In this document: positions 1-8,900 of the stretch, piece by piece
Position numbering within the stretch: the first letter of the stretch is position 1
Layout of the letters: the number at the start of each line of letters is the position of its first letter
NCBI GenBank assembly: GCA_023228125.1
Contig: JALOBT010000027.1
Coordinates: forward strand, 1-37,745
DNA length: 37,745 bases
Source of the DNA: Candidatus Cloacimonadota bacterium
GTDB lineage: Bacteria > Cloacimonadota > Cloacimonadia > Cloacimonadales > Cloacimonadaceae
Reading direction: 5' to 3'
Position numbers and translations under genes: made by a program
The notes under the pieces: generated by a model
Database searches by the model: none
What the model saw: only the letters and a program-made list of their open reading frames with translations
What the model was told of the DNA's origin: nothing

Positions 1-1
1 C

Positions 2-2032
2 GCTCATGCCTATATTGCAGCACTTTTTCAGTCCAGCCCCTCAAATAGAAGACAGCAGACCGCTGCCGGCTCAAATCAAATGCTACTGAAGAAAGCCCTC
101 AAAGCTCTATCTACAGCCCATCTGGCTGATATCACCATCTTGCTGCATGACTCATATTCCCCAGAGGCTTGGGGCAACCGGGTTCTATTGCAAAAGGTGA
201 AAATTCACTATTATTATGAACTTTCCCGCTCTAAGCCAAAGGCCAAAGGCAGCCCCTTATATGGTGATGAAGACGCTCTGATCGGCCTGTTTAAAAAGCC
301 CAACAAACGCCAACGCCAGCTTTTTGAGATGATCAAACAAGTCTCTTTTGCCTCAAACAATCAAGGTGAACTGGCTGAGTTATACTTCTGGCGGGGCAAG
401 CTAAACGCCCTGTATCAAAAACCCGAGTATCAGAAACAAGCGATCAAAGACTTTGGCCAATGCCTGATTTACGGCGCACCCAGAAAACAATACGATCCCG
501 GGGCCCTGGCCATGATCACCAGCATCCTGGCAAAAATGAAAATCAATCAAAGCCCCCTGGAGTATCTCAGGAAGACCTTTAATTATGAGGGCATTATCTT
601 TGAGGATACGCACAGCTTTGATGATCAGAGCTATACGCGCGTGGCTTTGGCAGATTATGACAACGACGGTCAGCTTGATATCCTCTTCAATGGCCGCAAA
701 ATCTATCGCAATCACGGCTCTTTCAATTTCGCAGCCCACCCGGATACATCCGTATTTTTACATGGCAATGGCGGCCTCTGGGCAGATTTCAATCAAGACG
801 GCCTTCTGGATTTTGTGAGCCTGTCTCACAATGCAGATGGCGTGGGAGATGCCCTCATGAAACAAAATCAGGATCATTCTTTTGTAAGGGTAAATGCCAA
901 AGCCGGCGACATCGATGATCAAATGCCCACCGAAGGTGCTGCTTGGGTAGATATTAAGCAAGATGGCTTCCCTTCCTTATACATGGCAAATTACGAAATC
1001 TGGCAGGAGCAGAGCGGTTTCCCAGATTTCTTCTGGGAAAATGAAGGCGGCTTCTTTAGTGACAAAAGCCAGGAAAGAGGCTTCCGTTTTCCCGCATACA
1101 CTATTGAACCTGGCCAGGCCGGACGCGGAGTAGCTCCCGCAGATTTTGACAACGATGGGAAACAGGAAATCCTGGTGACAAACTATCGCCTCAACCGCAA
1201 TTTTCTCTTCAAACAGGCCGATTCTCTCTTTATCGATGTAGCCGCCCTTTATGGCGTGGCAGGAATTTACAAAAATGGCTATTACGGTCACAGCATCGGT
1301 GCAGATTGGGGAGATATCGACAACGACGGCGATCTGGATTTGATCATCGCCAATCTGGCCCATCCCCGCTTTTTGGATATCTCAGATACCACAATGCTCT
1401 TGCGCAATGATGGCCTCACTCATCGCGTGGTAGGCGCAGATACTTTATACTATTGGCAGTTTACGGACATCACTTTTGAGAGTGGCATCAGCTATGACGA
1501 GCTGCATGCAGAACCGCTCTTTTTTGATGCGGATAACGATGGCTTCCTTGATCTTTATATCACCAGCGTCTATGAAAACGACCGCAGCTATCTGTATCGC
1601 AACAATGGCGATGGCACTTTCACCGATATCACCTTCCTGTCTGGTGCCAGAGTGTACAATGGCTGGTCCTGCGCAGCGGGAGACCTGAATCGTGACGGCC
1701 TCATTGATCTGGTGATCGGTAGTGGAAACGGCACTAAGATCCTGTGCAATGTGACTGATACAGACAATAAAGCTCTGTGCATCAAGCCTGTTTATCACAA
1801 AGGCAACACCCTGCTGATCCCTATCGATAAAGATACGCCCCAGCATCCCAATAGCCCCGCTTTTGGTGCCCGGGTAAAGCTTTATCTGAGAGATAGTTCT
1901 GGACATGAATACAGCCTTATCCGCGAGCTCAGCTCCGCCAAAGGCAGCAGCACCCAAAACGCTCCGGAATTGCACTTTGGCTTTGGCCAGAGCCAGTTCC
2001 TGCGCTATGAACTGTTTAGGGCAAAACCATGA
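2..2032 (+). CDS. VCBS/FG-GAP repeat protein with ASPIC/UnbV C-terminal domain (5' end outside window)
   Basis: The reading frame is open from the left edge of the window (codons from base 2), so the ATG at 80 is probably internal and the true start lies upstream. The first ~180 residues after it are helical and TPR-like in feel (inference). Then come about seven VCBS/FG-GAP repeats with calcium-binding-type cores such as DYDNDGQLD, DFNQDGLLD, DFDNDGKQE, DIDNDGDLD, DADNDGFLD and DLNRDGLID, expected to fold as a beta-propeller. The last ~50 residues (FGARVKLYLRDSSG..., ending in LHFGFGQ) match the ASPIC/UnbV domain that commonly closes such proteins. No FlgD-like sorting domain follows. The family is usually secreted or surface-exposed; the substrate is unknown. 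The stop codon overlaps the start of the guanine deaminase gene (ATGA), so the two are co-transcribed and probably translationally coupled. Confidence 0.85.
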   Translation, partial: AHAYIAALFQSSPSNRRQQTAAGSNQMLLKKALKALSTAHLADITILLHDSYSPEAWGNRVLLQKVKIHYYYELSRSKPKAKGSPLYGDEDALIGLFKKPNKRQRQLFEMIKQVSFASNNQGELAELYFWRGKLNALYQKPEYQKQAIKDFGQCLIYGAPRKQYDPGALAMITSILAKMKINQSPLEYLRKTFNYEGIIFEDTHSFDDQSYTRVALADYDNDGQLDILFNGRKIYRNHGSFNFAAHPDTSVFLHGNGGLWADFNQDGLLDFVSLSHNADGVGDALMKQNQDHSFVRVNAKAGDIDDQMPTEGAAWVDIKQDGFPSLYMANYEIWQEQSGFPDFFWENEGGFFSDKSQERGFRFPAYTIEPGQAGRGVAPADFDNDGKQEILVTNYRLNRNFLFKQADSLFIDVAALYGVAGIYKNGYYGHSIGADWGDIDNDGDLDLIIANLAHPRFLDISDTTMLLRNDGLTHRVVGADTLYYWQFTDITFESGISYDELHAEPLFFDADNDGFLDLYITSVYENDRSYLYRNNGDGTFTDITFLSGARVYNGWSCAAGDLNRDGLIDLVIGSGNGTKILCNVTDTDNKALCIKPVYHKGNTLLIPIDKDTPQHPNSPAFGARVKLYLRDSSGHEYSLIRELSSAKGSSTQNAPELHFGFGQSQFLRYELFRAKP

Positions 2033-3243
2033 GACACTTTCGCAGCAATATTTTTAACCCCATATCACCTACTGAGGTGGATTTTCTGGCCGATCACGTA
2101 ATCAGCTTTGATGGCGAAAAGATCCACTCCATCACCCCGTTTGAGGACTTCTCAGGGGCCTGGGAAGACTACCGGCAGCACATCATCCTGCCAGGCCTCA
2201 TCGATCTGCACGTGCATCTTTCGCAATATCGCATCCGGGGACTGTATGAACCGGCCCTCTTGCCCTGGCTGAAGCAGCACGTCTTCCCCGAAGAAATGCG
2301 CAGCAGCGACCCCGACTATGCCCGTGGGCTAAGCCTGGATTTTTATCAGGCTTTATTGAAACGCGGCACCACCTTTTCTGTGATCTATACAGCGCCCTAT
2401 CGCCAAGCTGCAGAGACTGCTTTTGAAGTAGCTCGCGAGCTGGGTATTCGCGCCAAAATCGGCATGACGATGATGGACATGAATTCTCCAGAGGGCATCT
2501 TGCACAGCAGAGATTATGCCCTAAAGCACAGTATTGAGCTGTTTGAAAAATGGGATAGTCCTAATCTGGGCTATATCTTCAGCCCCCGCTTTGCCCCTAC
2601 CTGTTCAGAAACCTTGATGCAGGAAACCGGAAAGTATGCGGCTGAACACAAGGCCTTTATCCAGACCCATCTCTCCGAAAATCTGGAAGAAATAAGCTGG
2701 GTGAAACAACTCTTTGGCCGGGATTCATACACCGAAGTGTATGCAGATTTTGGTATTTTGGGCACCCGCACCATCCTGGGACACGCTATCCATCTTGCGG
2801 ATGCCGAGCTGGATCTAATCAAACAAAGTGGCTCCACCATCGCCCACTGTCCGGATTCAAATTTCTATTTGAAAAGCGGCGAGTATCCTCTAAAGCGTAT
2901 ATCCGATAAGAGCATCCCCTTTGGCCTCGGTAGCGACGTAGGAGCTGGCACCACTCTGAACATGCTATACCATGCCAAACAGATGAATTTCCGCCAAAGC
3001 GAACTACCCGTACTACCTGCGCAAATGCTCTACAGCATCACCCTGGGCAGCGCTAAGATCCTGGGGATTGATCATCGCATCGGTTCCCTAAATGCCAGCA
3101 AAGATGCCGATTTCGTCCTGCTCAAACCACCCCAAGGCTTTGACATCGGAGCCCACACCCTGAGCCAAGTCTGCTTCCTCAGCGAAGATTTTAAAATTTC
3201 GAAGGTCTTTGTCCAAGGACAAGACCGGACTATAGAGGTTTAA
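2029..3243 (+). CDS. guaD: Guanine deaminase (amidohydrolase superfamily)
   Basis: Converts guanine to xanthine and ammonia in the cytoplasm, feeding purine catabolism or salvage. The 404 residues match the usual bacterial guanine deaminase length of about 430. Metal-binding residues of the amidohydrolase fold are visible: HVH (H61, H63) in PGLIDLHVHLSQY, H214 in QTHLSEN, H252 in GHAIH and D303 in GLGSDVGAG. The SPRFAPTCSE segment (R187) and the LPWL...FPEE region are typical of guanine deaminases rather than of chlorohydrolases or cytosine deaminase. The start overlaps the previous stop by 4 bp. The XdhC-like gene at 9005-9796 and ppnP at 19255 also concern purines, but no xanthine dehydrogenase subunit is in the window. 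An alternative reading is a related aminohydrolase with another purine-like substrate. Confidence 0.85.
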   Translation: MRHFRSNIFNPISPTEVDFLADHVISFDGEKIHSITPFEDFSGAWEDYRQHIILPGLIDLHVHLSQYRIRGLYEPALLPWLKQHVFPEEMRSSDPDYARGLSLDFYQALLKRGTTFSVIYTAPYRQAAETAFEVARELGIRAKIGMTMMDMNSPEGILHSRDYALKHSIELFEKWDSPNLGYIFSPRFAPTCSETLMQETGKYAAEHKAFIQTHLSENLEEISWVKQLFGRDSYTEVYADFGILGTRTILGHAIHLADAELDLIKQSGSTIAHCPDSNFYLKSGEYPLKRISDKSIPFGLGSDVGAGTTLNMLYHAKQMNFRQSELPVLPAQMLYSITLGSAKILGIDHRIGSLNASKDADFVLLKPPQGFDIGAHTLSQVCFLSEDFKISKVFVQGQDRTIEV

Positions 3244-3672
3244 AACCCAGCGATAATTATTGTACTGCCGTATGCAAGCACTATATAGCATTGCTAAATA
3301 AGGAGACTGTTCAACAAGTTTCGATAATTCTCCAATAACTTAGCTGATTCAATAGTCTAAAAAGTGGGCGAGGCATCCTTCCTGCAATCCATTCCTCAGA
3401 ATCCACATGGCGTCCTTGGATAGTTTATCATGCAAAACACAGCATTTTCCTCGTCCAGTATTATGCGTTCAAATACGAGCTTGTAAGATGCCCTAAATAA
3501 ACAATAATTATAGTTAATAATATATTGAGTCCCATCAGGGCGGTATTTCAGATAGCACCCTTACCCTTTCCTAAGATAATCTGTGCGATCTGTGAGATCT
3601 GTGAGAGACTTTTTGACAAAACCCCCGCACTGAGTGATGTTTACGTGAACAGGGATGATGATTAGATCTAAG

Positions 3673-3903
3673 TTACAAGTTACAAGTTAAGCGTTAAGCG
3701 TGAGGACTTACGAATGCCAGTGCTGGATTGGATAAGTCTCGTGTCCAGTGAAGCTTACAAGTTACAAGTTACAAGTTACAAGTTACAAGTTACAAGTTAC
3801 AAGTTACAAGTTACAAGTTACAAGTTACAAGTTAAGCGTTAAGCGTGAGGACTTACGAATGCCAGTGCTGGATTGGATAAGTCTCTTGTCCAGTGAAGCT
3901 TAC
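3673..3903. repeat. 86-bp direct repeat pair, 145 bp apart, containing a TTACAAG heptamer array
   Basis: Bases 3673-3758 and 3818-3903 are the same sequence with one visible mismatch (3741 G against 3886 T). Each begins with two TTACAAG units, continues through TTAAGCG and a GAATGCCAGTGCTGGATTGG core, and ends in AAGCTTAC. Between and overlapping them, TTACAAG repeats without interruption 11 times at 3755-3831. The outer repeat and the heptamers share their junctions, so array growth by slippage or unequal recombination would produce this layout. Confidence 0.9.
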
Positions 3904-3935
3904 GAGTTACGACTTACGAGCCGTAAATAAGATTT

Positions 3936-4106
3936 ATGTATAAGCTAATAGTTGTCCGTTTTGACAGCAGCAGTTTTGATGATGCCGAGTTCAATAAGTT
4001 CTGCGAGCAGCACAGTATTCTCAAGATCGAAAAAGAAACTTTGAACTCAAGACTAACGGCTTTTTGGAGTTCAAGCCGGCTTGATAAACTACGCATTTAC
4101 AGTTAA
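3936..4106 (+). CDS. Short unrecognised ORF, 56 residues (doubtful)
   Basis: Begins MYKLIVVRFDSSSFDDAEFN and is acidic and protein-like for about 35 residues, then runs into serine-rich sequence (RLTAFWSSSRL) that belongs to the repeat tract downstream. No strong ribosome binding site is seen before the ATG. It may be the 5' remnant of a gene broken by the repeat tract. No family was recognised. Confidence 0.25.
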   Translation: MYKLIVVRFDSSSFDDAEFNKFCEQHSILKIEKETLNSRLTAFWSSSRLDKLRIYS

Positions 4107-4110
4107 TTAT

Positions 4111-4220
4111 ACTGCCGGCTTGGACTTCAAACAGCAGGAGCAGTGGCTTGGAATCTAACAGCAGAACCAGTGGCTTGGACTCAAACAGCGCAGAGTCAAA
4201 CAGCAAGAGCAGTGGCTTGT
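4111..4220. repeat. Irregular short tandem repeats (CAGTGGCTTGGA... units)
   Basis: Several degenerate copies of about 27 bp built on AACAGCAGnnCCAGTGGCTTGGA follow one another between 4111 and 4220. In one frame they encode SNSRTSGLDSNS-like serine/glycine-rich sequence that is joined to the FGE-like fragment, but this looks like repeat DNA that happens to be open and not like a folded domain. Confidence 0.65.
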
Positions 4221-4300
4221 TCCATATGAAGTCCAAAGAGCCCCAAAATAATTGGATATTTCGAAACCAGGAAAGGCTCTTTGAACTCCATACGGAACAA
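4217..4300. repeat. Inverted repeat, 26-bp arms, immediately before the FGE-like fragment
   Basis: Arm 4217-4242 and arm 4275-4300 are reverse complements with three mismatches (ends TTGTTCC... and ...GGAACAA), separated by 32 bp. As RNA or single-stranded DNA they would make a long imperfect hairpin. The right arm ends at the point where similarity to the FGE domain starts. Confidence 0.85.
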
Positions 4301-4459
4301 ACTAACCCTCACGGAGCTGTCAGCGGGTCTTACCGTGTGCTACGCGGTGGTAGCTGGTACAGCTTTGCCGACTACTGCACCGCTTCGAGCCGGAGCAACA
4401 ACGATGCGACCATTAGCATTTTCAATATAGGGCTGCGCTTGGTGAGGGTTTCCCCTTGA
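4298..4459 (+). pseudogene. Orphan C-terminal fragment of a formylglycine-generating-enzyme (SUMF1/FGE)-like domain
   Basis: The stop-terminated frame reads QTNPHGAVSGSYRVLRGGSW, then ASSRSNND, and closes with IGLRLVRVSP. This is the classic end of FGE-sulfatase (PF03781-type) domains: the SGSxRVLRGGSW strand and the final IGFRLVR strand. Full-length domains are about 220-260 residues; only the last ~50 are here. The open frame continues upstream to an ATG at 4148 only through repeat-derived sequence, so this is read as a remnant. The canonical G-F-R at the end is G-L-R, and the Arg of the usual RSAxR segment is lost, as expected of decay. Confidence 0.75.
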
Positions 4460-4607
4460 CTTTTGTTTTTTGGTCATTTTGCCTTTTGCAATTTACCGTA
4501 ACGATGCTCTTGTGCACCAAGATATCGAAGCAAAAGTGAATGTTCCTGTGTCGTTAGATAGCAAATTCTATATGTATTTGATCCTGTCTCCCTCTTTCCA
4601 AGGCGTC

Positions 4608-4680
4608 GATCACATCTTTATCTACCCTTAATCAAGCGTTAATAGTTAACGCTTGATTAAGGGTAGATAAAGAAATGATC
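4608..4680. repeat. 73-bp near-perfect palindrome (35-bp arms, 3-nt loop)
   Basis: Arm 4608-4642 (starting GATCACATCTTTATCTACCC) is the reverse complement of 4646-4680 with two mismatches; the innermost 28 bp are perfect and only TAG (4643-4645) separates the arms. No run of T follows on either strand (AAGTGG follows on the plus strand), so it is not an ordinary intrinsic terminator. It lies between the FGE fragment and a truncated surface-protein gene. Confidence 0.9.
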
Positions 4681-4758
4681 AAGTGGCTCAAATGAGAAAT
4701 GAAGACCCCAGAATGCTGGTTTATCCGGGGGATGAAAAAGGCTCTCTTTGCCGCTTGA

Positions 4759-5676
4759 AGTCCAAGACTCACAGCACCTCTCATGGGCGTCTTTTTGTCT
4801 TCTATAGCCTGGGGAGACCTGGATAATAATGGCTATCTGGACTTGGTGATATCAGGTGCCAGAAGTCTGACTGCCCCTTTCAATCCCTATTCAGCCCTGT
4901 ATCTGAATGATGGCGGAATCTTTACGCTGCATCAACTATTGACCGGCGTATGCTTCTCAGCGCTAAGATTATGCGATCTTGATAACGATGGAGATCTTGA
5001 CATACTCATCACGGGCAGGAATGCAAGCGGCACAAGTGTATCCCGTTTGTATGCAAATACCGGAACTGAAGCTAACTGGCCTCCCTCTGCACCTGCTAAC
5101 CTTGCTGTGACTGAAAATGGGGAGTATCTGCTTTTCACTTGGGATGAATCCATAGATGCAGAGCAATCATCCGTGAGCCTATCCTACTCTATCAGAATAG
5201 GATCATCTGCGTGCGCCTGTGATATCACATCTTCTTCATCACTGCCGAATGGAGTAAGTTCGTTGCCAAACTTGAGTATGCTTCATTCTATTACCACAAA
5301 TTTAATTAGGAAAGACGCTTTTAGTTTAGGAACTACTTATTATTGGAGCGTCCAGGCCATTGACAATTCATTTTCCCGCTCGTCTTTTGCACCAGAATCA
5401 ACTTTTGAGGGCACCAGTGTCGATGATTTAATTGGTGAAATCGAACAATATGAAGGGATTGGGGGACCAGAGGATGCTATGGTGAAACTGACGATCTACA
5501 ATGGCCGTGGTCAAAAGGTTAAGGATTTGGCAAACGGTATTTTGTGGCGTGGTCATCACCAGCTTGTATGGGATGGCAGAGACAATAAAAACCGTGAAGT
5601 CGGCTCTGGAGTCTTCCTGCTCAAACTGGAAACTGCAGGACAGAGCTATACCCGTAAAATGATCTTAATGAAATAG
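4759..5676 (+). pseudogene. 5'-truncated VCBS-repeat surface protein with FlgD-like C-terminal domain
   Basis: The frame opens at 4759 after a stop; the first ATG is 4783 (297 residues). There is no signal peptide and no clear ribosome binding site, and coding similarity begins at once with VCBS repeats (WGDLDNNGYLDLVISG near residue 10, CDLDNDGDLDILITGRN near residue 68). A fibronectin-like region follows (PPSAPANLAVTENG... YYWSVQAIDN), then a FlgD-like C-terminal domain (MVKLTIYNGRGQKVKDL to KMILMK). Intact relatives would carry a signal peptide, more VCBS repeats and the NPFNPST linker; here the linker is replaced by EQYEGIGGPEDA. Best read as the 3' part of a degraded cell-surface gene, though a short expressed protein cannot be excluded. 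A terminator-like hairpin at 5857 closes the unit. Confidence 0.65.
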
Positions 5677-5816
5677 TGGTTCCAGGATTTTAGAAACGAG
5701 TTCGGAGGGCAAGGAAGCACTGAGACTACTCATATCGTACAGAGTTTATAGCTCATGCGCATTCATAAGGAGAATTTGCCTGCGCTTCATATCCAGATTA
5801 TCGTTTAAACAGCTAT

Positions 5817-5845
5817 TTGGAACTATTCTTGCATCTATCTATAGA
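5817..5845 (+). promoter_or_regulatory. Weak sigma70-type promoter candidate
   Basis: TTGGAA (5817-5822), a 17-bp spacer and TATAGA (5840-5845), each 4 of 6 to consensus. If used, transcription would start just before the hairpin at 5857, which would put that hairpin in the leader of the large repeat-protein gene. Weak evidence only. Confidence 0.25.
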
Positions 5846-5856
5846 TGTGAATTTAT

Positions 5857-5883
5857 GCCCGCATATCAGCGGGTCGTTTTTTT
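5857..5883 (+). terminator. Intrinsic-terminator-like hairpin
   Basis: GCCCGC (5857-5862), a 6-nt loop and GCGGGT (5869-5874; its last T can only pair with the first G as a wobble), then CG and seven T. It lies between the truncated surface gene and the large repeat-protein gene and overlaps the first possible ATG (5855) of the latter frame, which argues that translation really begins further downstream. Confidence 0.7.
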
Positions 5884-5914
5884 AAATAATATATTAGGAA
5901 TAAAGGAGATGAGT

Positions 5915-8900
5915 GTGAAACAGACAACTCTGATCATGCTACTGCTGATGTCAGTGGCTTTATTATCCGCAGCTTTGATGTGGAACGATGCTGTCCCCAT
6001 CCGCCAGGGAGTGAATATTGAATGGTTCCGTACCGGAATCGACACCCCGGATGGTGGAGCGATTTACGTATGGAGTGACACCAAATTGGGTGAAAGAGAC
6101 CTTTGGGCTCAAAAAGTGGATGCCACTGGCGTTATGGTATGGGGAGACCCCGTGCTGATTGATGGCAAGCCTGACCGTCAGGAAGACCCTGTGATCACTC
6201 GCACTTCGGACAACAATTTTATCATTGCCTGGATAGACTTCTCCCAAGATTTGGATGGCGATGTCTATGCCCAGAAGATTAATACCGCTGGTGAACTTTT
6301 GTGGCCAGAGGGCGGAAAAGCTGTCTGTGTTGGAAACGGCATGCAGCTTGGTATCAATATGGAAGCAGACCAAAATGGTGGTGTCTTCATCATCTGGGGA
6401 GATGGCCGCAATCCCAGCAAAGACCTCTATGCGCAAAGGCTTTCAGCTACGGGCGATCCTCTTTGGGCCGTGAACGGCATCCCAGTAGCCAATGGTGCTG
6501 GCGATGAGATCCAAAACACTATGCTTCCCGATGGACAAGGAGGCATGATGATGGCCTATACTCATGATTATGTGGGTGCTAAGGATATATATGCCAAGCG
6601 CTTTGATGCCAATGGCAATATGACCTGGACTGCTCCCCTGGATTTGGCTACAGCCACCGGAGACCAATTCGGAGTAAGAATGGCAGCCCTCAGCGCTGGT
6701 GATTTTATGTTTACCTGGACAGACCAACGCTTTGCAGATCCTGATATCTACGCTCAGAAGGTTAATCTGGCCGGAGAGCTCTTGTGGCCAAACCCTTTCA
6801 TCGTCTATGGTGATCAGGATACGCTCTCGGGTCCCCCCGCTCCTCAGAAAAATCCCCGGATTCAAGCTACTTCAGACAACGCCGCGGTAATCGTCTGGGA
6901 AGATAATCGGCTGACTGACCAAACTGCAGACCTCTTTGCACAGAAGCTTGCTGCCGATGGCACCAAGCTATGGGCAGAAGATGGAATAGAGCTGGCTACT
7001 GCCGAGTTTTCGCAGATCGGTCAGCGGATGGATTCTGATAACAACGGTGGAGTCTATGTAGTCTGGGATGATCTGCGCAATGGGAATTCTCCCAATGACG
7101 ACGTCTATGCCCAGCATCTCAATAGTGCTGGCGTAGCCCTGTGGACCCCAGGAGGAAAAGCTATCTGCACCCAGCCTAATGGGCAAAATGGGGGCCTGAT
7201 AAAAGTAAGCGGAGACAACATATTCATAAACTGGATGGACGTCCGAAATGGCAGCGTAGGCCTGTACTATCAGGTTTTGACTGCCAGCGGCACTGAGCTT
7301 CTTGAGCCCGATGGCAAGCAGATTGTCTGGGGCCTTAGTGGCGACGCAATCAAAGGACAATACCAGATCCTGCCTCGCTCCACTGACAGCGTAATAATCT
7401 GGCAAGATACCCGGTTTGCCAACGACGGATACCGCATCTATTTCCAGATCCTGACCGCAGATGGCCAGGCCACGCTGGAGACCAATGGACGCCCCGTAAC
7501 CCTGCAAGGTGGAGGCAAACAAGAATTTCCGCATGCTGTGGTGACTGATGATAATCAGATAGCTATAGTCTGGGTGGATGGCCGTGATGATAATCCCAAT
7601 ATCTATGCCCAGCTTATCGGCATCAATGGTGAAAGACTCTGGGGCGAGAATGGCATCAAAATCACTCAGGAAGAATACCTTTCTCAGCTTGATCCCAAAA
7701 TCTCTTATCACAATGGCTCTTTCTATGTTGGCTGGTCAAATTGGGACCCCGTAGGCAGCAGCTACAGCTACCATGTTTACGGTCAAAGAATCTTGAATGA
7801 AGAAAAGCTCTGGGGACCAAACGGCATCTTGATCTCTGTCTTGCCAGAGGGACAGATAAATAACGAATGCAAGCTTACCCACATCATCGGCGATACCTAT
7901 GTCTGGCATAGAGTAAACCCCGGCTCTGGCTCTCAGACCATCTGGGCCAAACGCGTAGCTGAAGATGGATCTGCCTATGCCGGCTGGGAAGACAAAGGCC
8001 TCCAAACCACCGATATCAACGACTGGATTATTCAAATTCTGCCGGTGGCCAAAGCTACTCCTCAAGGTGTGGCAATTACCTGGAAAGACCTTAGGGGTGG
8101 CATCTTGCAATACTACGCCCAACATATTAATGGCAGTGGCGAAAGACTCTGGGATTCCCAGGGCCTGCAGGTGGCAGCCAGCGGTCAGGAACAAGAATTT
8201 GCCGATATCGTGGTCACTGATCATGGGATCATAAGCGCTTGGTGCGAAAACATCAACGGCCAGCACGACATCATGGCTCAAAAGTTCAGCTTTCCGGGTA
8301 TGCCCTTGTGGGGGAGCCTGGGCAATGTGGTAGTAGTAAAAGACTCTACACAGTCTCATCCCAATCTGGTCAGTTTCGACGACAACGGGATGCTGGTGAC
8401 CTGGACCGATTACCTTACGATAGATAGTGATATCTATTATGATTATTTGAATAACAATGGCGAGCTTATCTATGGAGGTGGAGGAGCCATCCTCTCCGAC
8501 GCCGGAAAAGCTCAGTATGAGCCCAAGGCTTGCATTATAGACAACAATGCCTATGTGCTCTGGGCTGATGGCCGTAGCAGTGGTAAGACAGAGATTTTGG
8601 GACTCTACGTGCAAAAGGTGAATAATGAAACTGTCTCAAACGCAGACCTTACAATTCCTGGGCTGCAAAGTCCGAAACTGCGGCAAAACTACCCCAATCC
8701 CTTCAATCCCTCTACCACGATAGCACTTGATATGCCTCAGAAAGGCGAAATTGAACTTGCTATCTACAATACCAAAGGGCAATTGGTGAAGAATCTCTTC
8801 CAGGGAGAGCTGCCCCAAGGGAAACACAACTTTAACTGGAATGGACAAGATGAAAACGGTAACGCCGTATCCAGTGGCCTCTATTTCTACTCTGCCACGC

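Larger units (their letters stand above)
3244..4758. other. Gene-poor, repeat-rich island
   Basis: About 1.5 kb without an intact recognisable gene, unlike the tightly packed remainder of the window. It contains a heptamer array within a long direct repeat (3673-3903), a short ORF (3936-4106), irregular short tandem repeats (4111-4220), a 26-bp-arm inverted repeat (4217-4300), a fragment of an FGE-type domain (4298-4459) and a 73-bp palindrome (4608-4680). A minus-strand stop-free stretch at 3396-3560 (54 codons) and a plus-strand one ending at 4631 look protein-like in composition but were not recognised and have no convincing start; they may be remnants. A short ATCTGTGAG-type direct repeat lies near 3579-3606. 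The whole has the look of decayed accessory DNA (inference). Confidence 0.7.

Noticed and set aside
3673..3903. Possible CRISPR array
   Set aside because: Units are 7 bp and contiguous without spacers; the two long repeats are only a pair and no cas genes are nearby.
3748..3930. 60-residue ORF with SYKLQVT repeats
   Set aside because: It is the heptamer array read in frame (3 x 7 bp = 7 codons); no ribosome binding site and no non-repeat domain.
4021..4236. 71-residue minus-strand frame rich in LLLLFDSKPL
   Set aside because: It is the complement of the irregular short repeats, not a gene.
7736..8614. 292-residue minus-strand frame, and a 247-residue one at 6968-7711
   Set aside because: Shadows opposite the regular repeats of the large secreted protein; no ribosome binding sites or recognisable domains.
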